Part shown: positions 1-11,186 of the stretch, piece after piece
Layout: every line of letters starts with the position of its first letter
Numbering within the stretch: the stretch's first letter is position 1
Origin: Favolaschia claudopus
Lineage: Eukaryota; Basidiomycota; Agaricomycetes; Agaricales; Mycenaceae
NCBI GenBank assembly: GCA_037176885.1
Contig: JAWWNJ010000001.1
Location: forward strand, 3,224,001 to 3,288,000
DNA length: 64,000 nt
Direction: 5' to 3'
The notes under the pieces: model-generated
Seen by the model: only the letters and a program-made list of their open reading frames with translations
Databases searched by the model: none
Told to the model about the DNA's origin: nothing
Position numbers and translations under genes: made by a program

Positions 1-1419
1 CGTCCGGGGCAATCGAATAGACGATAATACGAGCTAAGGATTCTGTATACAGTTAGTTAGGCGAGCAGACTGCTTCGTAAATTTGAAAAACTAACGAATG
101 CGCCACTCGGGCTTCGGCAAGCGCCCGATTTCAGCTGTAACATAACGATCGGCGGAGGGTCCTGTGGTAAGGGATCCTCCGTCGGCAAGCGGGATTTCCA
201 TCGAGTTAATGCATTTGCACATCAACAATCCCCACTCATGCTCAGTAAACACGCCGACATCTTTGTAGATGCCTGGCCAATGTGAGTTGGCGTGAAGGTC
301 TTCTTCTGACCATTTAGGTCGGCCTTCGCCTTCGGACTGTGCATCGTCCGGCAGTTCAGCGATCTTACGAGGATCACTGACATTGGCGTCGACGTGAAGC
401 TCGACAAGGTTTGCGAGAAAATCAAGCATCCTCTCATCAAACATGTACGAATTTATCGACTCCCACCAAGAGAATAGCATCGGCAAATAAGATTGCGGAT
501 GGGTAAGAGGAAGGAAGCTGAGCATATAAAATTGCACAGCGAGAACATACTATATAACATTATCAAAACATTGGACAGAGGAGAACTGAATAAACGCGCT
601 TACATCGAGGTCTGTGTTGTTCATGAGGGGAACAAAAACTGAGAGCATCTCGTTCGTCGCAGCAGGGTGGAAGAACCTCCGTGAATTTGCGGCGATATAG
701 CCCATGACCCATGGCAATTGACTTGTGAGGTATATGAGGTCGTGTGCACAAAAAATTGAGAAGAAAACCCACGTGTATTCAAACTGCCTTCGCGTCAAAA
801 ATAAATCCTGCGAAAGGATGTCGTAGATTGGCCTCCAGGGCAGTCGCATATCCTTAATATCTATCTTCTTGACGGACTCGGTCAAGGACTTGAACCCGTC
901 AGCGCATGTGGCCATAACTTGCGTTGGCATGCCGGGCGTCGTGCTGGGACAAGTCAGCTTGTGAAATTCGAGAGAACTAGACGTATGTCTGCGCACCTCA
1001 TATACCAGTATAATTTCGCTAGCTTTATACGGATTTCCTACGAACCAAACAGTCAGACTTGATTGGCCACGCCACGGCACCTCCTTGGACCCACTTTCGG
1101 TATGGGATACTTTAAAATGGCCCAGTAGGAGAGCATGGAGTCCCATTGCAACCAGCCAACCTGCCAGCACATGATTACTCAGAGGAGCCCGGGACGGTTT
1201 TGCTAGACGAACCTCATAGTCCCGAGCGGCAGCACATTGTGTGAGTCTCAAAACGATGAAGTCGAGCATTTCAAGTAACTTCTCCTCGCTTTCGATACTG
1301 TACGGGATAGACCGCACATATTCTCTGTATTTGCGAAGATAACGGTCAGAATTGTCTGGAGGATAGGGAGGGCCGGGGTCGTGGATGGAGAGCAAAGAAA
1401 TATTGGGGAGGGCGTCCAT
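1..1419 (-). CDS. Blm10/PA200-type proteasome activator, divergent paralogue (5' part only)
   Basis: This is the N-terminal part of a Blm10/PA200 family protein, a HEAT-repeat cap of the 20S proteasome. It is cut by the left window edge. The identification rests on collinear similarity to the full-length BLM10 at 50038-57934. Shared blocks in order are PYS.ES.E.LL versus PYPCESQQEML, LKYPIPK versus MRYPIPK, LPWRPIYDI versus LPWQPLWRI, LTHPQSYLPMLF versus PPTHIHLYLPTLL, FDERMLDFLA versus VDERLLELAG, and ARIIVYSIAPDG versus AKMLVYSMAVDG. My model has exons 1213-1419, 1095-1160, 997-1037, 773-943, 604-721, 96-549 and 1-42, with introns of 51-57 bp. All junctions are GT-AG and keep frame, so it looks like an expressed gene rather than a relic. 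The start is the ATG at 1419. The catalytic-core-binding C-terminus lies outside the window. Confidence 0.85.
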
Positions 1420-1616
1420 AACGAGGTGGCAGCGTGTGGAAAGGAGGGATTTTTAGCGCGCAGGTCTGAGACTTGGGTGACGGTAGGAGGAGGGCCACGC
1501 AATGCAGTAAAATGGAGTGTGCGCGTACATAATATACAAGTGATGTGAGTGGGGTAAAGGTACACTGTGTCACAAAAATGCACACAAAAAGTTAAGACGG
1601 TCTAACTTAGACCCTG

Positions 1617-2679
1617 TTATACCCCCGAGTACGCCACCTCCCGCAGCTCCTGTAACGCCATTGTGCGAATCCAAGTCCATATCCCATTCCGCTGAGCTCG
1701 CACATCCCCCAATCCTTCTCGAATTTCCTCCAGCCGCTCCGTGTACTCTCGCCCATCGTCTTGGAGCTCACGCAGCGTCGATAGCGACTTCTCCAGCCCC
1801 TCGATCTGCGTCTCGGGCGACGCGAAATGTGAATGCTCGTACACCGGAGGCCCACTCCCGTTCGAATATGACCATAGAAATAGTCTGTGTGCCGCAATAG
1901 TGAGGTCCGGCGCTCTTGCAATTCGCTTGGCAACTTCGTCCATGTCATCCGCGTCTTCAGTGTCGTCCTCCTGTTTTGTGACCACCGCCGGAACACTAGA
2001 CGCGTCGTTTTCCTCGGCAATTACTTGCCACAATCGACCGAGCGCTTTGCGCATCGTCCCTTCCCCCTCGATCAGGCCGTTTGTGGACTGTTCTAGTTCG
2101 TCTAATAAATTTGACCGGAAGGTGTGGGTGACAGCCTTATCCATGACAAAAGATGAATAATTCAAGTGCTCGGAGGTTGGGGGTGGATATGGGGACTGTA
2201 TTGGAGGAGAGACAGAACGGGACAGATGCGGGAGGCACGGCGGCGAAGGGGAACGGTGTTTCTGGGGAAGCAACATCTTCATGCGCTTTCTTGCGCGGTT
2301 TTCCTCCTGTAAACAGAGTTGAATATAGTGCTATTCATGCGATTAGTCGTTATAACGCACCTCCCATTCCCCCACACCAGGACCCCAAGAGGTGATCTTG
2401 CCGCGACGAGTCCATCGCGCGCGCTTCTTAGTTTTTGCACCCCAATTACTACCAGTAGAGGGACCGGCATGCTTTGCATCTTCCTCGTCCTCGTCATCCG
2501 AGATATGACCTTGGGATGGGTAGTACCAGTAGTTCTGGTCACTCAATGGCAATATGGGAAGTCTGGCAAGGAGCGGTCAAGACTCGGAGATGGCGCAAGA
2601 CGGCAGAGAAGACGTACGGGGCATCGTCCGTTCGTGTACGTTTGCCGTTTGCGAGGGGTCGAGTATCGCTCGTAGACAT
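1617..2679 (-). CDS. Nuclear protein, possibly Rxt2-like (Rpd3L complex)
   Basis: I build a 317-residue protein from exons 2618-2679, 2361-2562 and 1617-2306. Introns are 55 and 54 bp with GTACGT and GTGCGT donors. The N-terminus reads NYWYYPSQGHISDDEDEED, followed by a basic stretch (KTKKRARWTRRGKI) and GPGVGEWE joined across intron 2 to EENRARKRMKMLLP. A proline-rich segment comes next, then SYSSFVMDK-type helices and a charged C-terminus (EGLEKSLSTLRELQDDGREY). The basic block plus the EWE...RKR pattern resembles what I recall of the Rxt2 N-terminal domain of the Rpd3L histone deacetylase complex, but this is a weak memory-based match. The gene structure itself is well supported by frame-keeping splices. 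It lies 152 bp downstream of biotin synthase on the same strand. Confidence 0.7.
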
Positions 2680-2831
2680 GATATCTGGATGAGCTTCGAG
2701 AAGGAGAGGCGCGAACAAAGGCGCAATACATATCGGTACAAATAAACACAAGTCGCGAACGCCGCGGCCAACTTGGACTCCCCAAGTCTGAAGGTATTCA
2801 AGTACAAAAAATACATTTACTCTAATTCTAT

Positions 2832-4304
2832 CTAAACTGCTGGGGTATCGTCTTCTAGTTTACTATCCGAACGACTAAAGCTTTCCTTCCGGGCAACGCT
2901 AACTTGCTCAAAGCTCCGCATGCCAGACAAGCCCCAGCGGTTCATCATTGTCTTGTCCTGTGTGTTTGCAGTTGAGTTTCAACTAAACGGGAGCGCACAC
3001 GAAAACGCACCTCATCCCACGGCGAGCAAGGCGTTGTGAGCATCTGCTCGCCCGTGAAGACGGCATTGGCACCGGCCATGAAACACATTGCCTGCTCAGA
3101 TTCAGCTAATGTATTTCTACCGGCAGCAAGTCGTATGATTGTGGTTGGCAATACGATGCGAGCGGTTGCTATCGTGCGCAGCAGGATATGATATTTCACA
3201 GGCTAGCCTCAATCAGTTTCTTTGCCGAATGGTGGTATTGTTTGAAAAAGAAATTCACCTCGTTTCCCTCTAATGGCGTACCGGGAATAGGAACCAGAGC
3301 ATTGACAGGGAAAGATTCGGGATGTTCAGGCATGCTAACACACCGTCAGAAATAGAGTGAACAAGTCTAAATTCGAACCTACTTCGAAACCTCCCAGATC
3401 AAGCCAACTCGGTCTTCATCGGATTCTCCTAGTCCAAGAATACCACCAGAGCACACGCTGATACCCGCGTCTCGTACGGCTGTTATTGTATCCAGCCGCT
3501 CATCATACGACCTAGTTGTGATGACCTATCGAGGTGAGCTATATCATAGTATATGAAGGCGATATTCGCGAATCAACAAACCTGCGGATAGAATTCCCGC
3601 GATGTATCCAGATTGTGGTTATACGCCGTGAGTCCGCTGCAAGAAATTCGTCAGATCTGACTGGCAGTCAAATGTGAGCTACTCACGCTTCCTTTAACTG
3701 ACGAGCCTGTTCCGGCGATAACATTCCCAACGTCGTACACACCTCCATTCCCATCCCACGGACCTCCCGAACCATCTCCAAAATTTTCTCAAAGCCGCGT
3801 TTGCGCCCCGCTAGGTCTCTCCAAGCTGCACCCATGCAAAACCGTGTGCTCCCGTTCTCTTTTGCTTTCCGTGCAGCTTCAAGCACAGGATCCAGCTCGA
3901 CTAAGCGCGATGCCTTCGTCGGCGTGGAATAGCGGGATGATTGAGAGCAATATGAACCTGTATGCTCGTCAGGATCACAACACCGTACAGTCAAGCCACT
4001 TTCAGTCCTCTGTGCATCCTCCAGCTTGCGAAAAGAAGATGTTGGTAAACCCTTCAAGTTACGCAAAGAAGAGCGTACTTTTGATGTTCATGAGGGTACA
4101 CAGCTGGATCTTGGTCGGGTCATGGTGTTGGCGATGTACTGAAGCTGCGCGGAAGACAAGGTCGAGGAGGGGGCTGTCGTAGAGTTGTTGGATGTCCTGC
4201 CGAGTCCATGTTTCTCGTATCTCGGGCGAAATGGGCGAGGAAGATGCATGAGTGGCCAGAGTTCTTCCCAATCGCCTCGAGACGCCGAGAATGGGTCGAA
4301 ACAT
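2832..4304 (-). CDS. BIO2: Biotin synthase (radical SAM)
   Basis: Catalyses sulfur insertion into dethiobiotin to make biotin, normally in mitochondria. The start is ATG at 4304, with a basic N-terminus that fits a presequence ([16 protein letters not shown]). My model has eight exons: 4079-4304, 4004-4024, 3687-3957, 3582-3636, 3383-3525, 3259-3334, 3011-3202 and 2832-2957, giving 369 residues. Visible family blocks are [30 protein letters not shown] (the CxxxCxxC cluster motif), [53 protein letters not shown] and GRNTLAES. Exon 2 is only 21 nt and carries the first motif cysteine plus part of the second. Its downstream intron (3958-4003, 46 bp) starts with GA (GAAAGT) instead of GT. Every canonical alternative gives an early stop. 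The identification is secure; the splice anomaly needs checking. Confidence 0.93.
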
Positions 4305-5020
4305 TGTTCGACTTGAAGAACACCAGTGAGGTTTTGCGAAAGGGTGGAGCTCAGAAGAACCGAGTAAATTCGTTGGGGGAAAGTGTCAATTATAGTTCAC
4401 ATCAGATCGCGATGGAACCAAATATCGTCACACAAATTTTGTTTAAACCCGCTCTAAACGCGACTTTGCTCATTCTTGCTTTCTGTTAGAAACCGCACAA
4501 TTATCTACAGCTGTCTCTGGGTGTCGTTCTCATCAACAATCGTGCTCTATCGAAATCTTGGCAACACATCGGTCGGGGTTCAACGAAGACTCCGTTCCAC
4601 CCTCTGTCAGCTCCGATTGAACCGCCGACGCGGTCTTGGCAGGACAGGCGGCGCGTCACCGTGTTCAAGATGATATCATGCAAGCCCCACCGCCATTTTA
4701 TTTCTATAAACGCGCCAACGCGCCAACGTCATAATCCACGCGTTCCTATAGGCTATGTACGCACAACCGAATTCTGGCTCAGCTCTAGCAGAGTGCTGGG
4801 CGAAATTGTTAAATAAACATGCCATATCGTACAACAAGTGCGAAAAGAAATGCGGAAACGCGAGGTAACCGCCTATGCTACAATTTATGTTTAACGTGTT
4901 TGGTGTACAGTATGCTGGGGGCGCTCATGGAACGCTGTTCAATTGTGTCGTGAGCCAATGGGACAAATCCGAGGGGAATGGCTGCCTACAGGCGTCGTTT
5001 TCATGGTATGCAGTGTGGTT
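4305..5020. other. Intergenic gap, no supported gene
   Basis: This 0.7-kb gap lies upstream of biotin synthase. It has short open frames on both strands, but none shows a protein family, codon structure or splice pattern I can support. It probably contains the BIO2 promoter next to 4304 and the 3' end of the small gene at 5021-5371. Confidence 0.5.
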
Positions 5021-5371
5021 TCATTCGCTGTTCAGATCACCGCCGTCTCCAAGCTTTGCTGACGCGCTTCCGGAGCCCAAGGCCTGTGGTAAAGGTGCTG
5101 TGTAAGTCGTTGCATCAGAGCGCGAATACCTCTGAAGCTGACCGCTTTTACCCTCTGGCTTTGGCGTTTCCAAATTCCCTTCTTCCTCCGAATCCGTCGA
5201 CCCGGCGCAGGAGCCCGTGTCCGGTGGTGGTGTTGACCTCTGGTTCTTCGTTAGGACTTTCGGCGTCCCCGCTTGGCGTTTGCGGAGGACGGCATCACAC
5301 TGCTTCTGTGTGTATGCAGCGAGTTGTCGTGCGTATTGGACCTTCTTTTGCTCGACAGTGAGAGCGGTCAT
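5021..5371 (-). CDS. Small hypothetical protein
   Basis: A single-exon ORF of about 116 residues starts at the ATG at 5371, in the frame MTALTVEQKKVQYARQLAAY. A longer in-frame start at 5509 is possible but adds residues unlike a protein N-terminus. The N-terminal third is a predicted amphipathic helix with a TQKQCDAVLRKRQ motif. The rest is low-complexity, with Pro/Ser/Glu runs (STPPPDTG, DSEEEGNLETPKPEG) that suggest disorder. I recognise no family. The frame is GC-rich like the neighbouring genes, so it may be a real small basidiomycete protein, but it could also be chance. Confidence 0.4.
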   Translation of the reverse strand: MTALTVEQKKVQYARQLAAYTQKQCDAVLRKRQAGTPKVLTKNQRSTPPPDTGSCAGSTDSEEEGNLETPKPEGKSGQLQRYSRSDATTYTAPLPQALGSGSASAKLGDGGDLNSE

Positions 5372-5509
5372 GGCGAAGGGGTATATGTTTAAAGGCGAGG
5401 CTGGGTGTATGAAGTGGTTAGTTCGACCTGACTGTGGATATAGGCTCTTATATACTTCGTCACTGTGGTTTGGCATCGCTTGGAAGATGAGGAGTATGTG
5501 CGAACTCAT

Positions 5510-8500
5510 ATGACGTCGACATTGTTTGACTTCATTGGAGTTTGGAGACTATATGCAATCCACTTCGTTCGGCAAACGCGAACTGCATGAGAAGAGTTTG
5601 AAGAGTCGTTCACTTTTCACTTTCTTTTAATAACGTTCTTGCAAAAATCTCCGAGAGTTGCAGAGTACGAATGCTAGAGTGATCAACAGTCGAGAAATAC
5701 TTGGAGTCGGGAAAGGGTGCTGAAACTCCAAATGCGTATGACGACATCAGCGCAATTGTGGGGCCGCAAATGTGTGTCCCCGAAAGAGAGCCTAAGTTCA
5801 AGTTAGCTGGCAGAATTAGGGAAGGCGAAGCTGCTCAGCAGCCAGCCCGAGCGGAACAGAGCGGTGGAGCCAATCATGATCTAAATACGCTTAAGAATTA
5901 TTCTCTGTAACGGAAACATACACCTTGTTGGGGCACAGCACCATCATGAACGCATTAGAGTGTCCGCAGAACGCTCCCCAGTTCATATTCTCCCTACAAA
6001 ATGACGTGAGCCCCACCAGGCTGAATATTTTGAATTCCCAGCCGAAGCGCCAGCACCAAGCCAGCACTTTGTTCTTGCAGAGTTTCCTTTCCAGGAGCTG
6101 CCGGATTCACGGCGCAAAGCGTCCACAGGAGTCCACCTTCCTTCTACAGGTATCTGCGGTGTATAAGCAGTCGATACGCGTCATGTCTGCGTTCACTGGT
6201 TTTGTAAATCTCTGCGCAACATTCCTGCAGGCCTGCCTTATCCCGAATTAAAATTCTGTTTCAACGTTGGCAGAAGAATACTTGTGACAAGAGGGTGATT
6301 CAGATGCTCGGGCAACTCTCTAGCTGAACAAGACACCGTGGCACGCTTTGAAGTCTGCTCTTGTTGTAATTTTCAGTTTGGTCACGATCACAGCGTTCGA
6401 AAAGGAAAATTGTGGCTATCACGGTAAGCCAGATGCTGGCGCGATTGGGTCAACGACGCGCTTGTACGACGACTCGCCACGGAAAGCACTACTACAATTT
6501 GAAAACCTGGAATTGAGGTGAGTGCCGTTCCCCCTGTCGAATACATTTAGTCTTTACGACGATCAGCTCTGCAACCTCCCAAAAGGCAGACATGAGACTT
6601 GAAGAACTCCGAGCTAGTCTTTTCCCGACGAGTCAGTTGCCAGCCCAGCCCAGTGACCGACAGTTCAAGTTCAGGATGATCCTACTCTAGCACCGAGTCG
6701 TCCAAACCACGAAGTACGGTTTCTGGTGTGTTAAATTTCGGAGACGAGACCAAGAAAGTTGAGGCCTTGAGCTTTGAGGGCCCGCCGGAGAAGAAGATTC
6801 AGACGCCGAAGTAGGAATTGGGCAAACTTCAAGATAGAGGTGGTATTCACTGATTCTGGGGTAAAACAAGCTATCGCCGCTGGAGGTCCCTTGGAAGATC
6901 ATCATATGCGGCCTACACGAGCAGCAATGGTCGTTTACGGACAAGTTCTTGGATCGACGTGAGTGGACTTCAAGAGTTACCGCTTCGGGGATCCTGGGGA
7001 TGGTGGGTGTTGGTGGGTGACGATCAAGGTGACGCAGAGTTTACGTCCTTTGCGGCGAGTATGACTCTGGGTGCCCATTCCAACGACTGGCAAAGCAGGC
7101 CGCCAGTAAGAGTATCGACGCTGGATGGTGAAAAACGGGGTTGACTACACGAGAGTGTCAACAACAAAGTACTGGCAGGCTCAACAAGCTCAAAGTCACT
7201 TTGCATCAATACAGATCAAGTTGAAATCAATCCCCGCTTTGCGTTCGTTCACCCGTCCCGTCGCTTTCCTCCCCCCATCGTCAGACCATTTCCCACTGGT
7301 TCGTGGCCGTTGCTACTAGTAAATTCTCAGCGCGATATACTCTTCCAACTCACGTCTCGCTCAATTGCGTTAGAGCTCAGGCTGCCCCGGGCCAGGGATC
7401 TAACCCCGACTCTCATACCTTGGCCGTCCTTGCATGTGCAGTCGGATTTGTAGTACACGCTCAAAGACAAGGCTGAACACCTCAACCGCTGGATCTTTTC
7501 CCTGCCTTGTGATCTCCGATCCGCCGTCTACACACCAAGATATCACAGGACATTTACATCTTCACGGTTCTCCATTTCGTCTGTTTTTCAAGATCGCCCT
7601 CTCTCCTCGATTTCAAGCCGCAGTCCATCCTCTCCCATGTCTGCGTCTATCGCGTTAGATTCCTGTGGTCATCATTTTCCGTTCCTATGGTTCGCCGCTG
7701 TGGATCTCAGCATTCTTGGACTTTCTCTCATTGACCTCGGCACTGGAGCACCTTCGCGGAAAAGCTGTTCGGATATCTCACTGTTCAGTTCAGCTCCAGA
7801 ACAATTTACCACACTTGCGTTCCCTCATGATCTACAGGCACTACGTCTTCCGAATATTTCTTGGAAAGCAGAGAGATGATTTTGCAGACTGAATACGCAT
7901 GCTTGGCCGATGTCCCTGCAGGACCGCGTAGTTTCGATCTTGACATATTCGCTATTTTGCGGACGAAGGATCTAATATGTGTTTATCTGACCATTGACAA
8001 GCAGGGTGCGGCACTTACCACCAATGTAACCATGCATATGTGGGTAAGCCCTCTACACTCGGCTTGGTATATGCTGATTACCGATTCAGACTTTTTCTTG
8101 TCTCCGCGTCGAAGGAGGCGAAGACATTGCCGCTCTCATGTCCCCAATTGTTGGATAGACGAGGCAAGTTTTTCGCGACATCATTTTGCCCCCCAACAAC
8201 CTGTCGCACCAAGTCGACCAGGACTTCACGAATTCTCAGCTCATTTCTACGGACCACCCAGCCATCGTCTTGAGTCCCGACCATTGCGAGACTCTCAAGG
8301 AATTCATTCACCCTCAATGTCCTCGATTTGCAATTATCCGAGTCGCTCTGCACTTGCAATTGTCTAGAGTCTTGTCTTCAAGTTGGACCCACAGACTGCA
8401 CCGTCGTTCCCTCAAGTATGCTGACGAAAATTCAAACCTCCTCCTTATGCGGCCGAAAGATCCCGGCGTCAACTTGGCTCCCGGCTCTTCACGAGCTCTT

Positions 8501-8930
8501 ATGTTGGTGTGTTCGTGTGCTAGGCAATAACTCGCGGATCTGAACCGTCCGAGTTTGTCGCGATCGTTTAAGTACCTCCCGTATTGCAGATCCAAACGAG
8601 GATCGGCGATGACGACAACCAGCCCAACACAACGGAACACCCTCTTCGGCGACGGTCGCTGGGGTACGGACTGCAATACAAACGGAATTTGAAATTAGAA
8701 TCCTCGTCCTCGACGCGGAAGCAAATCTTCGAGGCTTCTCGAGTTTGGAACGCCACCTCGAATCTGATTGGAATTTTCCTCATTTCACGCAATTATTACT
8801 TTAAAGCAATGCCTTTTTGTATACACCAAGCCAGCCCACACCTAAACAAGACGGGGAGGAATTATACCTATATCTATACTATGTACCAAATCCAAAAACC
8901 AAGAAATTAGTCATGTACGGCGAAGCAACA
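5510..8930. other. Gene-poor region, about 3.4 kb
   Basis: No confident gene. Several short frames occur, the longest being 7861-8367 on the plus strand at 168 codons. One plausible intron (GTAAGC at about 8043 to TTCAG at about 8089) would join that frame to VEGGEDIAALMSPIVG and a stop. The peptides match no family I know. The segment may hold a degraded or lineage-specific gene, a non-coding RNA, or simply spacer. I saw no terminal inverted repeats, transposase, reverse transcriptase or integrase motifs. Confidence 0.4.
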
Positions 8931-9430
8931 AAGGGTGGGGGCAATTAAAACGAAGGTAATGTAGGGGGTAGGACATGTGCAGGTCGTGCGTCGTGAGGAG
9001 GTGAGTACGAGATACATATATCAAACAAATGCAAAAAGTGGATAGGTGCTACATCAAGCTAGAAAAAACAACAAGAAAAAAAGAAAGTGATGCTAGCACA
9101 GTATTACAAATGTGTGGATGTTGAGTGAATGAGTTTTCCAAGAAAGAAAGAGTGGAAACGATGCAAAAAGAGGGTCTTGTCCAGATGATGGGGAAAAGAG
9201 AAATGATTCAGAGAGTGTGTCGTTCAGCGCGAAGTGATGTGTAGCACTGCTTTTTTCGTAGAAATGGGGCGTCCGGCGTGCGTGAGAGAGATGAGAGGGG
9301 CGAGGGGAAGAGTCTAGACTCTGGGCCCGGTATTAATTATGATGGCTCTGTATCCGTATTTGCTTTTTTTCGTGAATGTACGTGAGATGCAAGGCGGGTG
9401 ATCGAATTCGAAGAAGGAATGATCATGCGT
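8931..9430 (-). other. Probable 3' untranslated region of the BTG gene
   Basis: Downstream of the BTG stop codon (9431-9433) the sequence is purine-rich, with short A-runs (AAAAAACAACAAGAAAAAAAGAAAG around 9061-9085). It has no long open frame. The gene is on the minus strand, so this fits a long 3' UTR plus downstream spacer. The exact polyadenylation site cannot be read from the sequence. Confidence 0.35.
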
Positions 9431-10448
9431 CTAGATGCGCATGGGAGTGAAAGGAGCTGAGCGCCAGCTGAGGGGGATCTGGGGGCGCAAGTAGGCAGCC
9501 GCCGGGGGGGAAGCAGGAGTGGGCTTCTTGGGGGCACAGCCGAGCATGACAGCCTATGAGGGAGAGATATCAGCATCAGTTCGACTATCGGAAAAATATG
9601 AAGAAGCAGGGGCGGAAGAGCGGAGTAGAAAAAAAAGCGGGAAAAGCACTTACGCCGGTGAGAACAGTAGTTTTACCGCCGTCGTAAGGAGTGACCTCGT
9701 TCTTGGAAGCGTCAACGTAAACGCGGGCCTGTCTGGCGCGCTCGCGGCGGGACTGCTTCGGGAGCTGCTGCGGGGAAGTGCTCTCGTCACCGCTGCTGCT
9801 CGTTCGTGAAGAGCAGTCGCCGCTGGAGAAAGAGAAGCCGGAGCTGCTCGACGTCGAGGAGCGGGAGCTCGAGCGAGAGTGGTTCGAGAGGGTACGGGGC
9901 ATTTGGAGCTGGTGCTTGGGGAAGTCAGCGACGACGGGGGTAACCCAAGTGGGAGCGCCAATCTCGTCAGCGATCATGGCGAAGATCTGTTCGTCTGACT
10001 CTGCGTCATCCTCGAGCAGCTGCTGGGCTGCGGTCTTCCGCTCTTGCCGAGTGGGGACACCGAGCATGGAGGGCTGCTGCTGCTGCTCGTCTGCGGACCA
10101 GATGGATATGAGCTGGCTATTGAGACGGATAGCGACGCAGCCGGGGTCGACGTAGAGGTCGAACTGGCAATTGCCTAAGAGGGCAATCCAATCGAACCAT
10201 TGAACAGCAGCAGCGATACACGCGGCATAGACTGCACGCGGGGGAAGGCAGTCGGGGGAGAGGGTGAGGCAGCGACGCCCGGAGCCCTTCAGCGGCTGGG
10301 CTGGCTCCCAAGACGGAGCATAGAGGGCGGTGAGGTTGGCCTCAAGAACGAGCTGGAGCTTTGCAAGGGTGTTGGCGGGGTAAACGTCGACGAGGGGGCG
10401 GGTGAGGAAGGCGACAGCATGGACGACGGTGGTGGGGAGGGCAGACAT
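9431..10448 (-). CDS. BTG/Tob-family anti-proliferative protein
   Basis: Members of this family bind the Caf1/Pop2 deadenylase of CCR4-NOT and couple it to RNA-binding proteins. The start is ATG at 10448. Exons are 9654-10448 and 9431-9553, joined by a 100-bp intron with a GTAAGT donor, giving 305 residues. The BTG domain occupies about residues 1-125. It has the N-terminal helix VVHAVAFLTRPLVD, the box-A-like segment GSGRRCLTLSPD, and the box-B-like QFDLYVDPGCVAIRLN. A Ser-rich disordered stretch (about 185-230) follows. Then come a basic patch QSRRERARQARVYVDASK and, from exon 2, a Pro-rich tail ending RSAPFTPMRI. The CCCH protein at 59430 belongs to another CCR4-NOT-recruiting family. Confidence 0.85.
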
Positions 10449-11186
10449 GGCGAAATCGTCCGGCGATGGTAGAGTTGTAGTGCGGAGTAGGGCGCGCGGA
10501 AGACAAGCAGAAAGCAAAGCGATATAAGGATACAGTGAGAGAGTCGAGAGTCAATAAGAAGGTCTTAAGGAGTGAGTGTGTCGTGGGTGTTAGAGCAGAG
10601 CAAACGTCTGTTGGGTCACATCAGTAACTCTTATATTCTTCCTTTACAGGGGTCAGTCTGACGCACCAGAGCAGAGACAGAAGAAAAAACCGGAACTGGG
10701 GGAACGATTCGTTTCAGTCTCAGCTTATATACGATGCGTAGAGCTCCAATCCCAAACCGAGTACAAAAAGGCCTATTGTTCTTATCCCCGTATGTACATC
10801 CTTGTTGTCCTCACCCGCACAATTGGCCTTACATAATCCGAGGCCTCGACAATAAAAAATGCCAGCAAAGCCTTGACGTTGCCAGACAGACGGTATGGAA
10901 ATGGCAAGACACAAAAACGGATTGAGGTCCGAGAACGTAGGGAATCAGGAACAACATGCGGACGGAGAGACACATGAGACCGATTGTTTTCTGCGAAAAT
11001 ACATTCCAATCAAGGCTTGTGAGGGTCAAGGAGAGACAACGGATTCGCCTCCGTACCGCGGTGGGCAATGCGCCCGGTTCTCTTCGAACAATCTTCGAAC
11101 GAATATTTGAGCGAAAGTCAGGGGGCGGCTGTGCCGATCCGGTGTCGTGACCTCTGACTCATCAAACGCGCTTGTCATTAACCTCC
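10449..11186. promoter_or_regulatory. Shared divergent upstream region, BTG / RAD14
   Basis: This 738-bp segment separates the divergent start codons of the BTG gene and RAD14. It must hold both promoters and 5' UTRs. An intron in the BTG 5' UTR is possible, since donor- and acceptor-like strings are present, but I cannot prove it. No long open frame stands out. Confidence 0.4.

Noticed and set aside
1..1419. Reading the left Blm10-like fragment as a pseudogene
   Set aside because: Every exon-intron junction I could place is GT-AG and in frame, and the conserved blocks are intact and collinear with the full copy.
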